Assembly (NCBI GenBank): GCA_017695015.1 | Contig: JADIMD010000045.1 | Span: 1-59,501 of the forward strand | Direction: 5' to 3' | DNA length: 59,501 nucleotides | Source: Candidatus Cryptobacteroides faecigallinarum | Lineage (GTDB): Bacteria; Bacteroidota; Bacteroidia; Bacteroidales; UBA932 | Part shown: positions 15,761 through 24,830 of the stretch, piece after piece | Layout: every line of letters begins with the position of its first letter | Position numbering within the stretch: position 1 is the stretch's first letter | Notes under the pieces: model-generated | Database searches by the model: none | What the model was told of the DNA's origin: nothing | The model's input: the letters and a program-made list of their open reading frames with translations, nothing else | Program-made: the position numbers and the translations under genes

Positions 15761-17050
15761 ATGGCAACACTTTGGAGCAAGGGAGCTGACGCGACCAGGA
15801 CAGTGGAAGATTTCACAGTGGGAAATGACAGGGTGCTTGACCTGCGCCTTGCAAAATACGATGTACAGGGATCCAAGGCACATATCAGAATGCTTGAAAG
15901 CATAGGGCTGCTGACTTCTGAAGAGCTCGAAGCCCTCACTGCAGGCCTTGACGAGATAGCTGCCGAGATAGAAGCCGGGAGCTTCGTCCTCGAAGACGAC
16001 ATCGAAGACATCCATTCCCAGGTGGAGATGAACCTGACCCGCAAATTGGGCGATATAGGGAAGAAAATCCATTCCGGGCGTTCAAGAAACGACCAGGTGC
16101 TTGTGGACATCAAGCTTTTCCTGAAAGATGAAGTGCTGAAGTTCCGCCAGGAGGTTCTCGACCTGTTCTCCCTGCTCCAGAATCTGAGTGAAAAGCACAA
16201 GGATGTGCTACTTCCGGGATATACGCACGGACAGATAGCCATGCCTTCCTCATTCGGGATGTGGTTCGGGGCATATGCAGAAGCCCTGTCCGAGGACATG
16301 TACATGCTCAGGGGCGCATACAAGGTCGTGGACCAGAATCCGCTCGGCTCCGCGGCTGGTTACGGAAGCTCATTCCCCCTCGACAGGCAGATGACCACCG
16401 ACCTGCTCGGCTTCGGAAGCATGGACTACAATTCTGTTGCAGCACAGCTGAGCCGGGGCCGCGCAGAAAGGGCAGTCGCATCAGCAATGGGCAGCATTGC
16501 CCTCACTCTCAACAAGTTTGCGTCCGACTGCTGCATGTACATGTGCCCTAATTACGGATTCATATCGTTCCCGGCAGAACTCACCACCGGTTCCAGCATC
16601 ATGCCTCACAAGAAAAATCCGGATGTATGGGAGATAATCCGGGGCAACTGCAACAGGATAATGTCCACCGAAAATGAAATCTCGCTTCTGTGCAGCAATA
16701 TGCCGCACGGATACCACAGGGATTTCCAGCTGCTCAAGGACATCCTCTTCCCTGCCCTGGAAATGATGCACAAGTGCCTGTACATGACAGGATACATGCT
16801 GGAGAATATCAGGGTCAACAAGGATATCCTCGACTCACCTCTCTACGACTACCTTTTCACCGTGGAGGAAGTCAACCGCCGCGTATTGTCAGGGACACCG
16901 TTCAGGGATGCATACAAGGCAGTCGGACAGGAGGTCAATGCCGGGACATTCAAGGCAGACAGGACCGTACACCACACCCACATCGGAAGCATCGGCAATC
17001 TGTGCAATGACAGGATTGCGGCCAAGATGTCAGATGCCAGCCGGTTCTGA
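15761..17050 (+). CDS. argH: Argininosuccinate lyase
   Basis: 429 residues. It cleaves argininosuccinate to arginine and fumarate, the last step of the operon. The fumarase-superfamily signature is GSSIMPHKKNPDVWE, and KIHSGRSRNDQV is the other conserved block. Somewhat shorter at the C-terminus than the 450-460 residues typical of E. coli-like enzymes. It ends 34 bases from the convergent EamA gene; a weak TGACG/CGTCA pairing in that gap is the only terminator-like feature. Confidence 0.95.
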   Translation: MATLWSKGADATRTVEDFTVGNDRVLDLRLAKYDVQGSKAHIRMLESIGLLTSEELEALTAGLDEIAAEIEAGSFVLEDDIEDIHSQVEMNLTRKLGDIGKKIHSGRSRNDQVLVDIKLFLKDEVLKFRQEVLDLFSLLQNLSEKHKDVLLPGYTHGQIAMPSSFGMWFGAYAEALSEDMYMLRGAYKVVDQNPLGSAAGYGSSFPLDRQMTTDLLGFGSMDYNSVAAQLSRGRAERAVASAMGSIALTLNKFASDCCMYMCPNYGFISFPAELTTGSSIMPHKKNPDVWEIIRGNCNRIMSTENEISLLCSNMPHGYHRDFQLLKDILFPALEMMHKCLYMTGYMLENIRVNKDILDSPLYDYLFTVEEVNRRVLSGTPFRDAYKAVGQEVNAGTFKADRTVHHTHIGSIGNLCNDRIAAKMSDASRF

Positions 17051-17084
17051 CGGATGTACCTTTCAACGGCTGTCCGCAACTGCG

Positions 17085-18020
17085 TCAGGCATTGTCTTCG
17101 GCATGGCGTGCCTTACTCTTGTTGACCAGGAAGACTCCGGAGAAGATCAGCACCACTGCAAGCACCTTGAGTATATTGAACGAATCCATTCCCCAGATGA
17201 TGGCCACGATGGTAGCCACTATCGGCTGGACATAGTTGTACATGGAGACGAGGGTCGGCCTGAGATAGCGCTGTCCGACAGGGACCACGAGATAGCAGAG
17301 AAATGTGCCGAACACAAGCACATATGCAAGTTCTGCATACTCCATAAATGAAATGGAGCTCCAGCCTGTCAGGGCAAGACTTCTTGCCGACACAGGAATC
17401 ATCACTATGGAAGCAAAGGTAAACATCCATTTCATCAGGGTTATCGGAGAATATTTCTTTATGAGATCCCTGAAAATGACCAGGTAGACCGCATACGAGC
17501 ACTGGGCCAGGAAACAGAGCAAGTCACCGAATAGATTTGACGAATGCGCAGTCTGTCCGACGCTCTCTGCAGCGCCCGGCATCAGCCTGTTGCCGAACAC
17601 CAGCAGCAATGCACCGCATGCACCGAGCAGCACTCCTCCTGCCTTCCTGCCAGTAATCGGCTCTTTGATGAAAATTGCCGCAAATATCATGGTCACGATA
17701 GGGAGGGTCGTGGTGATGATGGAAGCATCCACAGGAGATGTCATGGAAACTCCCGTGACATAGACGCACTGGTTGAGCAGGATGGCAAACATCCCGGCAA
17801 AGAAGAATTTGACATAATCCCTTTTGTCCACCTTCTCCTTTTTAGTGAAGAGCGACAGTATCCAGAAAAGTATCGCAGCCCCGAAAGCCCTGACATCAGC
17901 CACAAGCATGGCAGACACCGCATCTGAATTCATCGCTGCCTTCGATACGGGTGCCATCAGCCCCCACATAACACTCGCTGCAAGCATCGAAAGATGCCCT
18001 ATTCTCTGTTCCTTCGTCAT
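17085..18020 (-). CDS. EamA/DMT family permease
   Basis: 311 residues with about ten hydrophobic segments, made of two EamA repeats (residues about 8-145 and 160-300). Landmarks: LAASVMWGLMAPVSKAAM at the N-terminus, ITTTLPIVTMIFAAIFIKEP closing repeat one and IWGMDSFNILKVLAVVLIF near the end. A drug/metabolite transporter of the inner membrane; the substrate cannot be predicted. It converges on argH, which raises an amino-acid exporter as one idea, and diverges from mgsA. A TATTTTTG -7 box lies at 18041-18048 on the minus strand without a clear -33. Confidence 0.88.
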   Translation of the reverse strand: MTKEQRIGHLSMLAASVMWGLMAPVSKAAMNSDAVSAMLVADVRAFGAAILFWILSLFTKKEKVDKRDYVKFFFAGMFAILLNQCVYVTGVSMTSPVDASIITTTLPIVTMIFAAIFIKEPITGRKAGGVLLGACGALLLVFGNRLMPGAAESVGQTAHSSNLFGDLLCFLAQCSYAVYLVIFRDLIKKYSPITLMKWMFTFASIVMIPVSARSLALTGWSSISFMEYAELAYVLVFGTFLCYLVVPVGQRYLRPTLVSMYNYVQPIVATIVAIIWGMDSFNILKVLAVVLIFSGVFLVNKSKARHAEDNA

Positions 18021-18088
18021 ATTTTCTGATTTTGAGGGCGCAAAAATATATAAAAAAGCGATATTTTTCGTATTATTGCGTTATTTCT

Positions 18089-18111
18089 GTCCGCATCCGT
18101 GGCGGACGGAT
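18089..18111 (+). promoter_or_regulatory. Two mutually exclusive short hairpins in the mgsA leader
   Basis: GTCCGC 18089-18094 pairs with GCGGAC 18102-18107, while ATCCGT 18095-18100 pairs with ACGGAT 18106-18111. The two stems overlap, so only one can form. Position is 31-53 bases before the mgsA start. Confidence 0.3.
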
Positions 18112-18141
18112 AAGACTAGGGACATTAAATTACACACCGAT

Positions 18142-18597
18142 ATGATAAGAAACATTGCTCTTGTAGCCCACGACGCCAGGAAGACAGAACTGGTAAGCTG
18201 GGTCCGTTTCAATGCCGGATCACTTAAATCCTGCAAGCTTTTCTGCACGGGTACGACAGGCAGGCTGATTGAAGATGCCCTGAAAGAGGAGCTTGGAGAC
18301 CAGTGCCCCGAAATCACGAAACTCCTGAGCGGTCCGCTGGGAGGAGACGCACAGATCAGCGCCATGATTGCAGAATATAAGGTGGATATGCTGGTTTTCT
18401 TCTGCGACAACCTCATAATGCAGGGGCACCAGAACGATGTGATGGGTCTGGTAAGGCTTGCTTCCCTGTACAATGTGCCTTTTGCCACCAACAGAAGCAC
18501 AGCCGACTTCATCATCTCGTCACCGCTGTTCCATGATCCTTCCTATGAAAGGATAATCCCTGCCTGCATCGAGTCATACAAGAACAGGAAACTGTAG
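18142..18597 (+). CDS. mgsA: Methylglyoxal synthase
   Basis: 151 residues. It converts dihydroxyacetone phosphate to methylglyoxal and phosphate. Motifs: ALVAHDARK near the N-terminus, FCTGTTGRLIEDAL (phosphate binding) and SGPLGGDAQI with Asp69 aligned to the E. coli catalytic Asp71; then FFCDNLIMQGHQND. The frame is open 106 codons further upstream into the EamA gene; ATG 18142 is right by family length. The DJ-1-like protein elsewhere in the window is of a family linked to carbonyl stress, but there is no physical link. Confidence 0.95.
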   Translation: MIRNIALVAHDARKTELVSWVRFNAGSLKSCKLFCTGTTGRLIEDALKEELGDQCPEITKLLSGPLGGDAQISAMIAEYKVDMLVFFCDNLIMQGHQNDVMGLVRLASLYNVPFATNRSTADFIISSPLFHDPSYERIIPACIESYKNRKL

Positions 18598-18620
18598 TCC
18601 TGCACACGGTCATAACCATA

Positions 18621-18655
18621 AAAAAGGGGACTCAGCTGTCAAGCTTGTCCCCTTT
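18621..18655 (-). terminator. Terminator of the RNase G gene, overlapping its stop codon
   Basis: Arms AAAGGGGAC 18623-18631 and GTCCCCTTT 18647-18655. Read on the minus strand the hairpin ends in GTCCCC followed by TTTTTTATGG, a good intrinsic terminator. It includes the last codons of the gene; on the plus strand it may also stop mgsA transcripts, with a weaker T-tract (TTTCTC). Confidence 0.7.
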
Positions 18656-20188
18656 CTCATTGTAAAATTCATTCTGCAGGACTGTAAAGTCCGTGACTTC
18701 CACAAGTCTGATCTTGCATTTGTACTTGTTCTTCCATTTATACAGGATAGAGAAGATGCCCCTGCTGAGATATGCCCCGAGTATCGGGCTGGTCTTCAGT
18801 ACCAATGTCTTGATCCCCTTCTCTTTCACATAGTATGCGAGTCTCCTCTCGATGGTCTCGTCAATGACAACGCTTGAAGATATCTTTCCTGTGCCATGGC
18901 ATACCGGACATACTTCCGTAGTATTGATCTCGGTTGCCGGCCTGACCCTCTGACGGGTTATCTGCATCAGCCCGAACTTTGTGAGCGGCAGCACATTGTG
19001 CTTTGCCCTGTCGTTCTGCATCAGCTCCTGCATATGTTTGTACAGCATGTTCCTGTGCTCATTGCTCTCCATGTCAATGAAGTCCACAATCACGATGCCT
19101 CCCATATCCCTGAGCCTCAACTGACGCGCAATCTCCTCTGCAGCATAGCAATTGACATCATATGTATTCTGCTCCTGTTCCTTGTTCTTGGACCTGGTGC
19201 CACTGTTGACATCAATCACATGCAATGCTTCCGTATGCTCTATCACAAGATATGCGCCCTGCTTGATAGGCACCACCTTTCCGAATGAACTCTTGATCTG
19301 CCTGGTGACCTCGAAATGGTCGAAAATCGGCTGCGGATCCTTATAATGCTTCACTATCTTCTCCTGGTCGGGAGAAATAAGCGATATGTACTTGCGGATC
19401 TCGTCATACACATTATCGTCGTTCACATAAATGTTGGAGAACGAATCGTTGAGGAGATCCCTGAGGATCGTGGTGGTCTTGCTGTACTCCGTCAGGAGCA
19501 GCTGCACAGACTTGGATCGGGCAAACTTTTTCCAGGAACTCTCCCATTTGTCCACAAGAGACATTATTTCCGCATCCAGCACAGCCGCATTCTTGCCTTC
19601 GGCAGCTGTTCGGATAATTGCTCCGTAATTCTTTGGAAGGATGTTCCTTACAAGCGTTTCAAGCCTCCTTTTCTCTTCCTTTGAAGAAATTTTCTGAGAG
19701 ACACTCACCTTTTCCGCAAAAGGGAGAAGTACGATATTCCGTCCTGCCAATGAAATTTCCGCGGTCAGTCGTGACCCTTTCGTGGAAATCGGCTCCTTGA
19801 CTATCTGCACTATTATCATCTGGCCCTGTGTCAGGACATTCTCTATCCTGCCTTCCTTCTCCAGTGGCTGCCCTATTTTTATATGGGAGAACATCCCCTT
19901 CAGGTCAGCGTTAGGATTGCTCCTCTTGACGAACTCGTCAAATGCTTTGAAATAAAGGCCGAGGTCCAGATAATGTACAAAAGCCTCTTTCTCGTCACCG
20001 ATGTCCACAAAGGCAGCATTCAGGGACGGGAGTATCTTCTTGACTCTTCCGAGATAGATATCTCCCACTGAGAAGTTGTGTCCCTGGCTGGACTCCTGGT
20101 TGAGCTCAATCAGCCGGTGGTTCTCCATCAGCGCGATCGACACTCCAGCCGAATTGACATCTACGATAAGATCTTTCTCTGATTCCAT
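18632..20188 (-). CDS. rng: Ribonuclease E/G family endoribonuclease
   Basis: 518 residues, RNase G-like without the long RNase E tail. The S1 RNA-binding domain is at about residues 38-125 (IYLGRVKKILPSLNAAFVDI). The catalytic DNase I-like region contains VIDVNSGTR and IVIVDFIDME, whose aspartates bind the metal. The zinc-link C-P-V-C-H-G-T-G-K near residue 430 joins the dimer. It matures rRNA and turns over mRNA. Transcribed away from the HU gene behind a terminator hairpin at 20223-20251. Confidence 0.94.
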   Translation of the reverse strand: MESEKDLIVDVNSAGVSIALMENHRLIELNQESSQGHNFSVGDIYLGRVKKILPSLNAAFVDIGDEKEAFVHYLDLGLYFKAFDEFVKRSNPNADLKGMFSHIKIGQPLEKEGRIENVLTQGQMIIVQIVKEPISTKGSRLTAEISLAGRNIVLLPFAEKVSVSQKISSKEEKRRLETLVRNILPKNYGAIIRTAAEGKNAAVLDAEIMSLVDKWESSWKKFARSKSVQLLLTEYSKTTTILRDLLNDSFSNIYVNDDNVYDEIRKYISLISPDQEKIVKHYKDPQPIFDHFEVTRQIKSSFGKVVPIKQGAYLVIEHTEALHVIDVNSGTRSKNKEQEQNTYDVNCYAAEEIARQLRLRDMGGIVIVDFIDMESNEHRNMLYKHMQELMQNDRAKHNVLPLTKFGLMQITRQRVRPATEINTTEVCPVCHGTGKISSSVVIDETIERRLAYYVKEKGIKTLVLKTSPILGAYLSRGIFSILYKWKNKYKCKIRLVEVTDFTVLQNEFYNEKGDKLDS

Positions 20189-20222
20189 TCAGGAAATTTA
20201 CATTATTAGAACTTTTTAACAC

Positions 20223-20251
20223 AGAAAGGCTGACCTCAGGCCAGCCTTTCT
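20223..20251 (-). terminator. Hairpin between the 30-residue gene and rng
   Basis: Perfect 10-pair stem AGAAAGGCTG 20223-20232 / CAGCCTTTCT 20242-20251 with a nine-base loop. On the minus strand it is followed by GTGTTAAAAAG, a poor T-tract, so termination may be partial and rng may be read from the HU promoter. Confidence 0.55.
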
Positions 20252-20287
20252 CAATTAGCAGACTGCTAAAATGGCAGACACTGAATG

Positions 20288-20380
20288 CTACTTCTTCTTC
20301 TTGTGTCTGTTCTTGCGCAAGCGTTTTTTACGCTTGTGCGTTGCCATCTTATGTCTCTTTCTTTTTTTACCGCTTGGCAT
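20288..20380 (-). CDS. Tiny basic AURKAIP1/COX24-like (mS38/bS22-type) protein
   Basis: A 30-codon gene: MPSGKKRKRHKMATHKRKKR, then LRKNRHKKKK and TAG. Eighteen of 30 residues are Lys or Arg. The K-K-R-K-R-H-K-M...H-K-R-K-K-R-L-R-K-N-R pattern is that of the AURKAIP1/COX24 domain found in mitochondrial mS38 and small bacterial ribosome-bound proteins, and such genes are common in Bacteroidetes. The likely role is in the small ribosomal subunit. It lies 17 bases downstream of HU on the same strand, so it is probably cotranscribed with it. Confidence 0.8.
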   Translation of the reverse strand: MPSGKKRKRHKMATHKRKKRLRKNRHKKKK

Positions 20381-20397
20381 AACTGAGAAATTTAAGA

Positions 20398-20673
20398 TTA
20401 TTTTTTAACATTGTTCACAAATACCTTAGCCGGTTTGAAGGCTGGTACATCGTGAGCAGGAATAGTCATTGTAGTGTTTTTGGTTATGTTCCTTGCAGCC
20501 TTCTCTGCACGGTGCTTGATGATGAAGCTTCCGAAGCCACGGAGATACACAGGGTTACCCTTTGAAAGTGAATCCTTTACACTCTCCATAAACGCCTCAA
20601 CTACTGTCTGCACAGTGATTTTCTCAATACCGGTCGCTTTAGCAACCTCGTTTACAATTTCTGCCTTTGTCAT
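20398..20673 (-). CDS. HU family DNA-binding protein
   Basis: 91 residues, typical HU/IHF fold: MTKAEIVNEVAKATGI at the N-terminus, then VYLRGFGSFIIKHRAEKAARN and the beta-arm with IPAHDVPAFKPAKVF. A nucleoid-associated protein that bends DNA; which of several HU paralogues it is cannot be told. It has an excellent promoter upstream and is followed by the 30-residue gene. Confidence 0.93.
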   Translation of the reverse strand: MTKAEIVNEVAKATGIEKITVQTVVEAFMESVKDSLSKGNPVYLRGFGSFIIKHRAEKAARNITKNTTMTIPAHDVPAFKPAKVFVNNVKK

Positions 20674-20718
20674 GATGTTATCCTTTTAAACCAAAATATT
20701 TAAACCAATACAACCGTG

Positions 20719-20749
20719 CAAAGATAGACATCTTTTTTTTAGATACAAT
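20719..20749 (-). promoter_or_regulatory. Promoter of the HU gene, TTG-N20-TATCTTTG
   Basis: On the minus strand TTG (20749-20747) is followed after 20 bases by TATCTTTG (20726-20719), a full match to the Bacteroidetes consensus. The start site is predicted near 20712, about 40 bases before the HU ATG. Confidence 0.8.
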
Positions 20750-20833
20750 ATTTTTCAGCGGTTTTTCATGCCATTTACCGCAAATGAGACGCTTGCAGCC
20801 GCGTTTTATGACATTTCTCCGATTGGCATGGAG

Positions 20834-20889
20834 ATTGACATGTAATGCGTCCGGCTTTTCAGGAAGCTGTCTACTGTCAATTTGGCAGT
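20834..20889. promoter_or_regulatory. Palindromic sites upstream of lon
   Basis: ACTGTCAATTTGGCAGT (20873-20889) is a 17-base near-perfect palindrome with one mismatched pair. ATTGACA at 20834-20840 is the inverted copy of TGTCAAT at 20875-20881 in the same palindrome. Both lie within 90 bases of the lon ATG, where a regulator of a stress protease would bind. It is not a CIRCE element. Confidence 0.4.
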
Positions 20890-20922
20890 GGAGTGTAACT
20901 TTATAACAGAAGGATATATAGT

Positions 20923-23337
20923 ATGAAGGATATCAAAGAGATGTTGTCTCCGATGGGAGCGGAAGTGAGCATCATCCCTGTGATGCAGGGTGACAGTATG
21001 ATGAAAGTGAACGAGGCTGAACTGCCTGATTCGCTTCCGGTCCTGGCATTGAGAAACGCAGTGCTTTTCCCCGGCACGGTCTATCCTATAACCATCGGCA
21101 GGGAAAAGTCGATCAGACTCATTCAGGACTCTGAAAAGAACAATACATATATAGGTGCAGTGCCGCAGCTCGATGTCACAGTGGAAGACCCGAAAAAAGA
21201 GGACCTCTACGGATACGGCACCGTGGCGAAGATCATCAAGACACTTGAGATGCCGGACGGCACGCTGACGGCGATACTTCAGGGCTTCAAGAGGTTCGAG
21301 CTGGAAACCATAGTGGAATACGACCCGTACATGCTCGGCAGGGTCCACTACCTTAACGACATCGTGCCTGAAGTGAACGACAACAACATCAAGATGATCG
21401 TGGAGTCGCTGAAAGAGAAGTCCACCACCATCCTGAAATTCTCCTCTTTCGCCCCTAAGGAGGCTGCAATGGCATTGAAATCCATTGACAACTTCGAGTT
21501 CCTGGTCAATTTCATAGCCACGACAATCGAGGTGGAGAACTTCTTCGAAAAGGTGGAGCTTCTGCAGTACGCTGACCTCAAGACAAGGGCGATGAAACTT
21601 CTGGCAGTGCTTGACACACAGATCGAGCTGCTCAAAATCAAGCAGGACATCAACCAGAAGGTAAAGAGCGAAATCGACCAGCAGCAGAGGGAGTATTACC
21701 TCAACAACCAGCTGAGGACAATACAGGAAGAGCTCGGCATGGATGACAGCGAAGACTTCGACAGATTCCGCAAACGGGCCGAAGAAAAGATATGGCCGGC
21801 AGCCGTCCAGGAGATTTTCGAGAAAGAGATGGCCAAGCTGGAAAGGTACAACCCGAGCTCGCCTGAATACAGCATACAATATAATTATATACAGTTCATG
21901 CTGGACCTCCCGTGGGGAGAGATGTCGCAGGACAACCTGGACATGAAGAATGCCCAGAAAGTGCTGAACGAAGACCACTACGGACTGGATACAGTGAAGG
22001 ACAGGATAATAGAATATCTGGCAGTGCTCAAGCTGAAGGGAGACATGAAGTCCCCTATCCTGTGTCTGTACGGTCCTCCGGGGGTGGGAAAGACAAGTCT
22101 TGGCAAGTCCATCGCCCGCGCTCTCGGAAGGAAGTATGTGAGAATCGCTCTTGGCGGCGTCCATGATGAAAGCGAGATCCGCGGACACAGGAAGACATAT
22201 GTCGGAGCGCTTCCGGGAAGAATCCTCAACGGGATTCTCAGGGCAGGAACTTCCAACCCTGTCATCGTCCTGGATGAGGTGGACAAGCTCAGCAGCGACT
22301 TCAAGGGCGACCCGTCATCCGCGCTTCTGGAAGCTCTCGACCCGGAGCAGAACACCACATTCCACGACAATTATCTGGATATAGACTACGACCTGTCCAA
22401 TGTGCTGTTCATCACCACTGCCAACGACACTTCCACCATCCAGCCTGCCCTGCGCGACAGGATGGAGATGATCTCAGTGTCAGGATACCTTGCGGAAGAG
22501 AAATACGAAATCGCAAGGCATTACCTCCTGCCGAGGCAGATCAAGGAGCACGGACTGGAGAAGAGCCAGCTCAAGATAGACAAGAAAGCCATAATGGCAA
22601 TCATCGAGCAGTACACGAGAGAGTCAGGTGTCAGAGGGCTGGAGAAACAGCTTGCAAAGATAGCGAGGGTCACGGCAAAGAAGATAGCTCTGGGAGAGAC
22701 GCTTCCCGACACAATCAGGACACGCGACCTGAAGGAGTACCTCGGACTGCCGGTAAGCTTCCATGACAAGCAGGCAGGCAACGAGGCCCCTGGTGTCGTG
22801 ACAGGACTTGCCTGGACGGCTGTCGGAGGAGAGATCCTGTTTATCGAAAGCTCTGTAAGCGAAGGTAAAGGCGTGCTCAGCATGACAGGAAACCTCGGGG
22901 ATGTGATGAAGGAATCAGCCCAGATTGCATACCAGTACATCAAGGCACACCCTCAGATGGCGGATATGACCGCCGAGGAATTTGCCAAGAAGGACATCCA
23001 TGTCCATGTACCGGAAGGTGCAGTGCCTAAAGACGGTCCGTCAGCCGGAATAACCATGGTATGCTCCATGGTATCGGCATTGAAAGGCAAAAAGATAAGG
23101 AGCGGTGTGGCTATGACAGGCGAGATGACCCTGAGAGGAAGGGTGCTTCCTGTAGGAGGCATCAAGGAGAAAATCCTGGCCGCAAAACGGGCCGGTGTCA
23201 CGACCATTGTCATATCCGAGGACAACAGGAAAGATGTGGAGGACATCAAGGAAATCTACACAAATGGTCTGAATTTTGTGTATGTCCGCGACATCGATGA
23301 TGTGATGCAGTTCGTATTCACCGACGAGACCCGTTAA
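20923..23337 (+). CDS. lon: ATP-dependent Lon protease
   Basis: 804 residues, LonA type: N-terminal substrate domain ([20 protein letters not shown]), long coiled segment, AAA+ module with Walker [14 protein letters not shown] and Walker [12 protein letters not shown], and the protease domain with the Ser in [11 protein letters not shown] and Lys in [14 protein letters not shown]. It degrades damaged and regulatory proteins in the cytoplasm. Only 10 bases separate its stop from the ATG of a TolC-like gene, so the exporter downstream is probably in the same transcript. Confidence 0.97.
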   Translation: MKDIKEMLSPMGAEVSIIPVMQGDSMMKVNEAELPDSLPVLALRNAVLFPGTVYPITIGREKSIRLIQDSEKNNTYIGAVPQLDVTVEDPKKEDLYGYGTVAKIIKTLEMPDGTLTAILQGFKRFELETIVEYDPYMLGRVHYLNDIVPEVNDNNIKMIVESLKEKSTTILKFSSFAPKEAAMALKSIDNFEFLVNFIATTIEVENFFEKVELLQYADLKTRAMKLLAVLDTQIELLKIKQDINQKVKSEIDQQQREYYLNNQLRTIQEELGMDDSEDFDRFRKRAEEKIWPAAVQEIFEKEMAKLERYNPSSPEYSIQYNYIQFMLDLPWGEMSQDNLDMKNAQKVLNEDHYGLDTVKDRIIEYLAVLKLKGDMKSPILCLYGPPGVGKTSLGKSIARALGRKYVRIALGGVHDESEIRGHRKTYVGALPGRILNGILRAGTSNPVIVLDEVDKLSSDFKGDPSSALLEALDPEQNTTFHDNYLDIDYDLSNVLFITTANDTSTIQPALRDRMEMISVSGYLAEEKYEIARHYLLPRQIKEHGLEKSQLKIDKKAIMAIIEQYTRESGVRGLEKQLAKIARVTAKKIALGETLPDTIRTRDLKEYLGLPVSFHDKQAGNEAPGVVTGLAWTAVGGEILFIESSVSEGKGVLSMTGNLGDVMKESAQIAYQYIKAHPQMADMTAEEFAKKDIHVHVPEGAVPKDGPSAGITMVCSMVSALKGKKIRSGVAMTGEMTLRGRVLPVGGIKEKILAAKRAGVTTIVISEDNRKDVEDIKEIYTNGLNFVYVRDIDDVMQFVFTDETR

Positions 23338-23347
23338 TTTATTGAAA

Positions 23348-24805
23348 ATGAAAATAATATCTGCAACTCTCTGCTGTATTGCGTTATCATTTGTCCAAGG
23401 CTGGCAAATGAACGCGGCTTCCCAGTACAGAAGCGACACTACAGCAGTACAGAAAATTCATGATATGACCCCGGCGCAAGTTGCCGGGGTCAATTCTGAA
23501 GTCATAACGCTGATAGACAGCGCTGACAACGACATATGGACTCTCCAGAGGTGCATCGAATATGCAATGGAAGAGAACATCACCCTGCAGAAAAGCAGGA
23601 TAGCGGTGGAGAACGCCATGGTGGACACCAAATCCGCCAAGGGCGCGCTTTTCCCGAGCCTGTCTTTCTCCACAAGTCACAATGTCATCAACAGGCCGTA
23701 CCAGGAGAACAGCACCACGGTAAGCGGCACAGAGATTCTCCAGTCCAATTCAAGCACAAGCTACACCGGCAACTACGGTCTGAACGCGCAATGGACCATC
23801 TACAATGGAGGACGCAACCGCAAGACCATAAAGCAGGAGGAGCTCAACACAAGCATGGCCCAGCTGGATGTGAATACCACTGCATACAATATTATGGAAA
23901 ACATCGCCCAGCTGTACATCCAGATTCTTTATGCGGACGAATCAATAGATGTCAACAGGAATACCCTGGAAGTCAGTCAGGCACAGCTTGCCAGAGGCAA
24001 GGAACTTCTCGCTTCAGGCAGCATTTCCAAGGCAGACTACGCGCAGCTGGAAGCCCAGGTGAGCAACGACAAGTACCAGTTAGTGACTGCAGAGACCACC
24101 CTGAGAGATTACAAGCTACAGCTGAAACAGCTGCTGGAAATTGAGGGGGACAGGGAGATGACACTGCTTCTTCCGGAAGTGGATGACGAAGATGTGCTTG
24201 TGGTCCTCCCCGACAAGGAGACAGTCTATCAGACAGCCCTCGGCATCAGGCCAGAAATCGAATCAGGGGAACTCGGCGTCAAGGCATCCGAGCTCGGAAT
24301 CAGGATAGCCAAATCCGGATACATCCCGTCATTGTCCGTAAGCGCCGGCATCGGGACCAACCACACGAGCGGCACAGACTTCACATTCACCGAACAGATC
24401 AAGAACGGATGGAACAATTCCATAGGCCTCACCCTCAATGTGCCTATATTCAGCAACAGGCAGACCAGGAGCGCCGTGGAAAAGGCTGAACTCCAGCTGA
24501 AGACTTCCGAGCTTGACCTGAAAGAAAGCAGGAAAGAACTGTACAAGACCATCGAGAACCTGTGGCTGGACGCATGGAGTTCGCAGCTCCAGTACACGGC
24601 GGCCAAGGAAAGGGTGAAGAGCTCGATGGCAAGCTACGAACTTGTAAGCGAACAGTTCAACTATGGAATGAAGAACACAGTGGAGCTTCTCACGGAGAAA
24701 AACAACCTGCTCAGTGCTGAACAGGAACTGCTGCAGGCGAAATACATGGCCGTACTGAACATACAGCTGCTCAGGTTCTACTCCGGGCAGGAAATCATGC
24801 TATAG
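23348..24805 (+). CDS. TolC-family outer-membrane efflux protein
   Basis: 485 residues with a signal peptide (MKIISATLCCIALSFVQGW). Two outer-membrane efflux repeats are seen, with the characteristic WTLQRCIEYAMEENITLQKS at the start and long Gln/Ala-rich helices (ISKADYAQLEAQVSNDKYQL; NYGMKNTVELLTEKNNLLSA). It forms the outer-membrane channel for the adaptor and ABC proteins encoded next. The frame begins at a TTG two codons earlier; ATG 23348 is used. It lies 10 bases after lon. Confidence 0.92.
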   Translation: MKIISATLCCIALSFVQGWQMNAASQYRSDTTAVQKIHDMTPAQVAGVNSEVITLIDSADNDIWTLQRCIEYAMEENITLQKSRIAVENAMVDTKSAKGALFPSLSFSTSHNVINRPYQENSTTVSGTEILQSNSSTSYTGNYGLNAQWTIYNGGRNRKTIKQEELNTSMAQLDVNTTAYNIMENIAQLYIQILYADESIDVNRNTLEVSQAQLARGKELLASGSISKADYAQLEAQVSNDKYQLVTAETTLRDYKLQLKQLLEIEGDREMTLLLPEVDDEDVLVVLPDKETVYQTALGIRPEIESGELGVKASELGIRIAKSGYIPSLSVSAGIGTNHTSGTDFTFTEQIKNGWNNSIGLTLNVPIFSNRQTRSAVEKAELQLKTSELDLKESRKELYKTIENLWLDAWSSQLQYTAAKERVKSSMASYELVSEQFNYGMKNTVELLTEKNNLLSAEQELLQAKYMAVLNIQLLRFYSGQEIML

Positions 24806-24830
24806 AAAATGACCGAATAAAACAGAAAAG

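Noticed and set aside
20834..20870. E. coli-type -35 TTGACA (20835-20840) for lon.
   Set aside because: No TATAAT-like -10 follows at 16-18 bases, and this phylum uses a different promoter.
20806..22188. A 460-codon open frame antisense to lon.
   Set aside because: It is a shadow of the lon reading frame, His/Leu/Val-rich with no domain. Lon is certain.
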